DNA of 19,520 bases, from the NCBI GenBank assembly GCA_934591725.1, contig CAKTPR010000038.1, forward strand, positions 1 through 19,520, read 5' to 3'. The first letter of the stretch is position 1. Each line of letters begins with the position of its first letter. Below are positions 15,554 through 19,520 of this stretch, in pieces. A model generated the notes under the pieces. The model had not been told where the DNA came from and did not search any database. It worked only from the letters and a program-made list of their open reading frames with translations. The position numbers were made by a program, and so were the translations under genes. This DNA is from an uncultured Oscillospiraceae bacterium (GTDB taxonomy: Bacteria; Bacillota; Clostridia; Oscillospirales; Oscillospiraceae).

Positions 15554-15967
15554 ATGTACGGATTTTTTCCTGAAATGCCCGTTCAGGACGTGAACAAAAT
15601 AAGTATGCTTGGCCTTGCGCACGTCGGCGACGCGGTGTATGAGCTGCTTTACAGGAGCAAGCTTTGCACCGATGGACACACAGCGGTCGCCGAAATGCAC
15701 AGGATGACGGTCGCCTTTGTCCGTGCAGAGGCGCAGGCGGAAGCGGCGGCAAAGCTGCTGTCCGTGCTCACACAGGAGGAGATGAGCGTCTATAAGCGCG
15801 GCAGGAACGCCAAGGTAAACTCCGTGCCGCACAATGCGGATATCGGTCAGTACCATGCGGCGACGGGACTTGAGGCGCTGTTCGGCTGGCTGTATCTGCT
15901 GGGCAGGACTGAGCGGATAAACGAGCTTTTCAACATAATTACCGGAGGTACGGACGATGCCTCTTGA
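15554..15967 (+). CDS. mrnC: Mini-ribonuclease III (MrnC)
   Basis: MrnC is a small RNase III-like endonuclease without the dsRNA-binding domain. In Bacillus it matures the ends of 23S rRNA. The protein is 137 aa, as usual. Catalytic motif LAHVGDAVYELLYR (21-34) includes D26 and E30. It is followed by KRGRNAK (81-87) and GLEALFGWLYLLGR (105-118) with the second acidic residue E107. AAAGGAGA (15541-15548) lies a few bases before the ATG. The last 11 nt overlap rqcH, so the two are probably co-translated. In many Firmicutes mrnC instead sits near cysS and a TrmH-type methyltransferase gene (family knowledge). Confidence 0.94.
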   Translation: MYGFFPEMPVQDVNKISMLGLAHVGDAVYELLYRSKLCTDGHTAVAEMHRMTVAFVRAEAQAEAAAKLLSVLTQEEMSVYKRGRNAKVNSVPHNADIGQYHAATGLEALFGWLYLLGRTERINELFNIITGGTDDAS

Positions 15968-17681
15968 TGCCATATGTCTTTCCGCGCTCACTTCTGAGCT
16001 GAGCGATAAGCTCACCGGCGGGCGCATCGATAAGGTGCAGCAGCCGGAACGGGACATGCTGCTTATCTCTCTGCGCTCCAAGGGTGAGAATCTGCGCCTG
16101 CTCATTTCCGCTGGAACGGGCAGCGCGAGGGTGCACCTGACAAAGGCGTCCTTTGAAAACCCTGCCGAGCCGCCGATGTTCTGCATGCTCATGCGCAAGC
16201 ACCTTGTCGGCGCGCGTATCGTGTCGGTCAGCCAGCCGGAGGGGGAGCGCATGCTCTGCATCGAGCTTGACAGCCGGGACGAGCTGGGCTTTGAAACGCG
16301 GAAGAAGCTCATCGCCGAGCTAATAGGCCGCAGCTCAAATCTGATCCTCGTCGACGCTGAGGGACGGATAACCGACTGCATGCGAAGGATGGACTTCGGC
16401 GGGGACGCGCTGCGCCGCATGCTGCCGGGGATGATATACCGTATGCCCCCGGCGCAGACAAAGCCGCAGATACTTAAAACAAGCCCTGAGCAGCGCCGCG
16501 CGCTGATCGCGTCGGCGGACAGGGACAAGCCCGTTGACAAATGGCTGCTTGACAGCTTTGCCGGGCTCTCGCCGCTCGTGTGCCGTGAGCTCGCGTACCG
16601 CAGCGGCGGGTATGAAATGCTGCCGGAGCTGCTCGACGCGTTCTGCGAGAGCGTGAACGCGGGCGAGATGCGCCCGTACCTGCTGCTCTCCGACGGGAAG
16701 CCGGCGGACTTCAGCTTTATGAAGATAGGCCAGTACGGCGAGACGATGGACTGCGAGGAGCAGGAGAGCTTTTCGGCGCTGCTTGACAGGTTTTATTCCG
16801 AGCGCGACAGGCTCGAACAGCAGCGCCGCCGCAGCCACGACCTGACGAAGACCGTCCGCACCATGCGTGACCGCCAGCAGAGAAAGCTTGCCGCACAGCT
16901 TGAGGAGCTGCGACGCGCGGATGACAGGGAAACGCTCCGCCGCCGCGCGGAGCTTATAAAGGCGAACCTCTACCGCATCAGCCGGGGAGACCGGAGCCTT
17001 GAGTGCGAGGACTATTACGAGCCGGACTGCCCGACCGTGCGCATTGAGCTTGACCCGCTGAAGACGCCGCAGCAGAACGCGGCGGCGCTCTTCAAGGAAT
17101 ACGGCAAGATGAAAGCCGCGCAGGAACACCTTACAAAGCTCACCGCGGAGGGTGAAAAGCAGCTTGATTATCTCAACAGCGTACTTGAGCTGCTGGAGAG
17201 CGCGGAGAGTGAGAAGGATGTTTCGGACATCCGCCGCGAGCTTATTGCGACAGGGTTTATCAAGAACAGGAAGAACGCCAAAGTTGACAAGACAAAGGCT
17301 CAGACTCCGCTGCGCTTTGTCACTGACGACGGGCTTGAGGTGCTTGTCGGGCGCAGCAACATCCAGAACGATGAGCTGACCACAAAGCTTGGCCGGCGCA
17401 CGGATTACTGGCTGCACACGCAGAAGATACATGGCAGCCATGTTATTCTTCGCTGCGAGGGCGTTGAACCGCCGGAGCGCAGCATAGAACAGGCGGCGGT
17501 TATCGCGGCGCATTACTCGCAGGGGCGCGGCGGTGCGAAGATTCCGGTGGACTATACTATGCTGCGCTTTGTGAAGAAGCCGTCCGGCGCGCTGCCGGGT
17601 AAGGTGATCTACACAGATTATAAAACCATCAATGTTCAGAGCGACGCGGAGCTTATAAGCAGGCTGAGAAAAGGGAAATAA
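15957..17681 (+). CDS. rqcH: Ribosome quality control protein RqcH (NFACT family)
   Basis: RqcH binds stalled 50S-peptidyl-tRNA complexes, recruits tRNA(Ala) and adds C-terminal alanine tails that mark the nascent chain for degradation. The protein is 574 aa, full length. NFACT-N covers about 1-150 with EPPMFCMLMRKHL (71-83). HhH-like segments cover about 160-230. Two charged coiled-coil arms lie at about 270-345 and 380-425. The NFACT-R domain lies at about 452-560, with NDELTTKLGRRTDYWLH and HGSHVILR. The conserved Asp-Arg pair (D97-R98 in Bacillus) reads E97-R98 here. GGAGGT (15944-15949) is 7 nt before the ATG, within mrnC. Older annotations call the family fibronectin-binding protein FbpA. 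The 454-codon minus-strand ORF across this gene is a shadow. Confidence 0.95.
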   Translation: MPLDAICLSALTSELSDKLTGGRIDKVQQPERDMLLISLRSKGENLRLLISAGTGSARVHLTKASFENPAEPPMFCMLMRKHLVGARIVSVSQPEGERMLCIELDSRDELGFETRKKLIAELIGRSSNLILVDAEGRITDCMRRMDFGGDALRRMLPGMIYRMPPAQTKPQILKTSPEQRRALIASADRDKPVDKWLLDSFAGLSPLVCRELAYRSGGYEMLPELLDAFCESVNAGEMRPYLLLSDGKPADFSFMKIGQYGETMDCEEQESFSALLDRFYSERDRLEQQRRRSHDLTKTVRTMRDRQQRKLAAQLEELRRADDRETLRRRAELIKANLYRISRGDRSLECEDYYEPDCPTVRIELDPLKTPQQNAAALFKEYGKMKAAQEHLTKLTAEGEKQLDYLNSVLELLESAESEKDVSDIRRELIATGFIKNRKNAKVDKTKAQTPLRFVTDDGLEVLVGRSNIQNDELTTKLGRRTDYWLHTQKIHGSHVILRCEGVEPPERSIEQAAVIAAHYSQGRGGAKIPVDYTMLRFVKKPSGALPGKVIYTDYKTINVQSDAELISRLRKGK

Positions 17682-17843
17682 AAACCGGGCAAAGCGCAAA
17701 AGCGTAACGGAAGCGATACTTTAGGTAAACTCAAATGAGCAGCCCCTGTTCCAGCCAAGGTACATTTTGTTCAGAACCGGCACACATCCGCGGGCAGTCA
17801 CTGCACGCGGATGATTTTGCGGCGGGATAATCGTAAAAAAGGC
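17682..17843. other. Intergenic stretch without a recognisable gene
   Basis: The gap between rqcH and rimP is 300 nt. Its first part contains no ORF with a ribosome binding site or family motif, and I recognise no tRNA, SRP, 6S or riboswitch core. The only clear structure is the hairpin at 17785-17818. Confidence 0.6.
17785..17818 (+). terminator. Probable terminator of mrnC-rqcH
   Basis: CATCCGCG (17785-17792) pairs with CGCGGATG (17806-17813). After one mismatch, GCAG (17794-17797) pairs with CTGC (17801-17804) around a TCA loop. ATTTTGC follows. The stem is GC-rich and stable, but the T-run is short, so termination may be inefficient. It lies about 100 nt after the rqcH stop. Confidence 0.55.
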
Positions 17844-17872
17844 TTGCAATGTGGGCGGCAACGTGATATTAT
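17844..17872 (+). promoter_or_regulatory. Extended -10 promoter of rimP-nusA
   Basis: TTGCAA (17844-17849) and TATTAT (17867-17872) are separated by 17 nt, with TGA just before the -10 (TGnTATTAT). Transcription would start near 17879, giving a leader of about 100 nt that contains a terminator-like hairpin. Confidence 0.72.
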
Positions 17873-17899
17873 TGCTAACGTAAGTATTAGGTTTTAGTC

Positions 17900-17926
17900 A
17901 GAGTGGGTTCCAGCCCACTCTTTTTT
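17900..17926 (+). terminator. Attenuator-like terminator in the rimP-nusA leader
   Basis: AGAGTGGG (17900-17907) pairs exactly with CCCACTCT (17914-17921) around a TTCCAG loop and runs straight into five further T residues (17922-17926). It lies about 20 nt downstream of the predicted start and upstream of rimP, so it would stop transcription before the operon unless read through. Leader termination promoted by NusA itself is known for this operon in Bacillus subtilis (from memory), which makes autoregulation the likely role. A further 6-bp hairpin CCGGCA/TGCCGG (17941-17946 with 17954-17959) follows. Confidence 0.75.
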
Positions 17927-17981
17927 ACGAAACTTTTGCACCGGCAATGAGTCTGCCGGGCGGATTGAAAGTGAGCGGTAT

Positions 17982-18437
17982 ATGAGTAAGATCACAGACA
18001 AGGTCACGGAGCTTGCAAAGCCCGTGGTCGAGGAGGAAGGGTGCAGCCTTTGGGACGTTGAATATGTCCGCGAGGCCGGAAGCTGGTTCCTGCGCATATT
18101 TATCGATAAGGACGGCGGCGTCGGTATCGACGACTGCGAGCGCATCAGCCGCAGGCTCGACCCGATCCTGGACGAGGCTGATCCAATCCCTGACAGCTAT
18201 GTTTTTGAGGTCGGCTCCGCCGGTGCCGAGCGCGAGCTGAAGCGTCCGGGGGACTTTGAACAGTTCATGGGCAGCGAGGTCGAGGTCAGGCTCTATCAGC
18301 CGGTGAACGGCTGCAAGGTCTATGTCGGCGCGCTCTCCGGGTACGATAACGGGAGAGTGACCGTGACCGTCGGCAAGAACGAGGTCAGCTTTGATAAGAG
18401 CCAGATCGCGCTCGTGAAGCTGCATATATCAATATAA
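17982..18437 (+). CDS. rimP: Ribosome maturation factor RimP
   Basis: RimP assists 30S subunit assembly. The protein is 151 aa, the usual length. It has an N-terminal alpha/beta domain (LAKPVVEEEGCSLWDVEYVREAGSW...LRIFIDKDGGVGIDDCERISR), then VFEVGSAGAERELK, where many homologues have SSPG(x)xRPL, and a C-terminal SH3-like barrel from about residue 95. The ribosome binding site is weak (GTGAG at 17971-17975, 6 nt from the ATG), unlike most genes in the window. It is first in an operon with nusA, whose ATG follows 30 nt after its stop, the usual Firmicute arrangement. Expression probably depends on the leader attenuator. Confidence 0.95.
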   Translation: MSKITDKVTELAKPVVEEEGCSLWDVEYVREAGSWFLRIFIDKDGGVGIDDCERISRRLDPILDEADPIPDSYVFEVGSAGAERELKRPGDFEQFMGSEVEVRLYQPVNGCKVYVGALSGYDNGRVTVTVGKNEVSFDKSQIALVKLHISI

Positions 18438-18467
18438 GACGTATAAAGTTTGAATGGAGAGAATAAA

Positions 18468-19520
18468 ATGAACGCTGAATTTTTTGAAGCAATCGAGGAT
18501 ATCGAAAAAGAAAAGGGCATTCCCCGCGGCTATATGTACGAGAAGATCAAGCAGGCCATGCTCGCTGCCTTCCGCAAGGATAATCCTGAGTGCGAGGATA
18601 ATGTTGAGATCATCCTTGATGAGGAGAAGAAGCGCCTTGAGATGAACGTCAACAAGACCGTCGTCGAAGAGGTCGAGGATCCCAGCCACGAAATTATTCT
18701 CGAAGCCGCAAAGAAGTACAGCCGCCGCGCAAAGGTGGGCGATGTTGTCCCCGTGCCGGTTGAGACGAAGAAGTTTGGCCGCATCGCGGCTCAGGCTGCA
18801 AAGCAGGTCGTCATTCAGGGCATCCGCGAGGCGGAGCGCGGCATCATCTATGAGGAATTCACCTCCAAGGAGCATGAGATACTCACCGGCATCGTCTCGC
18901 ATATCGAGCCGAGGACGGGCAGCGTCTCCATCCGTATCTCCTCCAACAGCGAGTTTACCGAGGCCATGCTTGCTCCCAATGAGCGCATCAAGACCGAGGA
19001 ACTCAAAGAGGGCGACCGCATCAAGGTCTATGTCGTCGAGGTCAGAAACTCCACCCGCGGCCCGCAGGTGCTCATCTCCCGTACGCACCCCGGCCTTGTC
19101 AAGCGTCTGTTCGAGCTTGAGGTGCCTGAAATATACGACGGCACTGTTGAGATAAAGTCCATCGCCCGCGAAGCCGGCAGCCGCACCAAGATGGCTGTGT
19201 GGTCGGCTGACCCGGATGTTGACCCGATAGGCTCCTGCGTCGGCCCCAAGGGCGGCCGCGTTGCCAGCATCGTAAACGAGCTCGGCGGAGAGAAGATCGA
19301 TATCGTCAAGTACAGCGAGGTTCCCGAAGAGTATATCGCCGCTGCGCTCTCCCCGTCCGAGGTCGTCAGCGTCACCATGCTTGAGGACGGCAAGAGCTGC
19401 CGCGTCATAGTTCCCGACTCTCAGCTCTCCCTTGCCATCGGCAAGGAAGGCCAGAACGCGCGCCTTGCCGCAAAGCTCACAGGGTATAAGATAGACATCA
19501 AGCCTGAGAGCGAGAGCTGA
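18468..19520 (+). CDS. nusA: Transcription termination/antitermination factor NusA
   Basis: NusA binds RNA polymerase and nascent RNA and enhances pausing and intrinsic termination. The protein is 350 aa and complete: the TGA stop is the last three bases of the window. It has an N-terminal polymerase-binding domain (1-130), an S1 domain (about 137-203), KH1 with GPKGGR (259-264) and KH2 with GKEGQN (325-330). It lacks the C-terminal acidic repeats of proteobacterial NusA, as expected for Firmicutes. The ATG at 18468 follows GGAGAG (18456-18461) by 6 nt; the in-frame TTG at 18450 lies upstream of this site and is rejected. It is the second gene of the rimP operon; ylxR, an L7Ae-like gene and infB usually follow, but here they would lie beyond the window. 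Confidence 0.97.
   Translation: MNAEFFEAIEDIEKEKGIPRGYMYEKIKQAMLAAFRKDNPECEDNVEIILDEEKKRLEMNVNKTVVEEVEDPSHEIILEAAKKYSRRAKVGDVVPVPVETKKFGRIAAQAAKQVVIQGIREAERGIIYEEFTSKEHEILTGIVSHIEPRTGSVSIRISSNSEFTEAMLAPNERIKTEELKEGDRIKVYVVEVRNSTRGPQVLISRTHPGLVKRLFELEVPEIYDGTVEIKSIAREAGSRTKMAVWSADPDVDPIGSCVGPKGGRVASIVNELGGEKIDIVKYSEVPEEYIAAALSPSEVVSVTMLEDGKSCRVIVPDSQLSLAIGKEGQNARLAAKLTGYKIDIKPESES

Noticed and set aside
15446..16540. 364-codon - strand ORF spanning the end of ftsK, mrnC and the start of rqcH
   Set aside because: It crosses three well-identified + strand genes and shows Ser/Arg-rich shadow composition with no recognisable motif.
16335..17699. 454-codon - strand ORF over rqcH
   Set aside because: Its Leu/Arg/Ala/Val-rich composition is that of an antisense shadow of a GC-rich gene; rqcH on the + strand has clear domains and a ribosome binding site.
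17682..17843. Non-coding RNA gene in the rqcH-rimP gap
   Set aside because: No known RNA signature (SRP, 6S, tmRNA, tRNA) was recognisable; only a terminator-like hairpin can be supported.
1..19520. Mobile element, prophage, CRISPR array or defence system
   Set aside because: No direct repeat array, transposase, integrase, nuclease island or inverted terminal repeats seen; all genes are core housekeeping or transport functions.

Overview
The window is about 19.5 kb of chromosomal core genome from a GC-rich member of the Clostridia. Oscillospiraceae or a close relative is the best guess. This rests on Gram-positive-type genes (TepA, mini-RNase III, TmcAL, RqcH, a short NusA without C-terminal repeats, a SpoIIIE-type translocase), strong AGGAGG-type ribosome binding sites and a typical clostridial lipoprotein signal. 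No mobile element, CRISPR array, tRNA, rRNA or phage gene was seen. Every gene except the first lies on the + strand.

Layout. (1) Positions 1-2428: a 3'-truncated acetate kinase gene (ackA, - strand) diverges from tmcAL, which makes the tRNA(Met) ac4C34 modification from acetate and ATP. (2) Positions 2480-7468: a complete branched-chain amino acid type ABC importer in the order livJ-livH-livM-livG-livF. It has a promoter with a foldable leader, a hairpin between the binding-protein gene and the permeases, 8-nt overlaps at livM/livG and livG/livF, and a strong terminator. (3) Positions 7466-11223: prfA (release factor 1), a single ORF joining a TsaC/Sua5-type threonylcarbamoyl-AMP synthase to dephospho-CoA kinase (CoaE), and an M18 aminopeptidase, closely packed and ending in a hairpin. 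(4) Positions 11243-15534: tepA (ClpP-like protease), uppP (undecaprenyl-diphosphate phosphatase) with its own extended -10 promoter, and ftsK/spoIIIE. (5) Positions 15541-17818: mrnC (mini-RNase III) overlapping rqcH (ribosome quality control). (6) Positions 17844-19520: promoter, attenuator-like hairpin, rimP and nusA, with the nusA stop codon at the last base.

Much of the window serves translation and its quality control: RF1, t6A and ac4C tRNA modification, 23S rRNA maturation, 30S maturation, Ala-tailing of stalled chains, and NusA. The rest covers nutrient uptake, acetate/CoA metabolism, cell-envelope lipid recycling and chromosome segregation.

I did not find a novel multi-gene system. 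The points most worth a second look are the TsaC-CoaE fusion, the attenuator-like leader of rimP-nusA, the Glu97-Arg98 variant of the RqcH signature, the shared regulatory region of ackA and tmcAL, an insertion in LivG, and a terminator embedded in the end of tepA.
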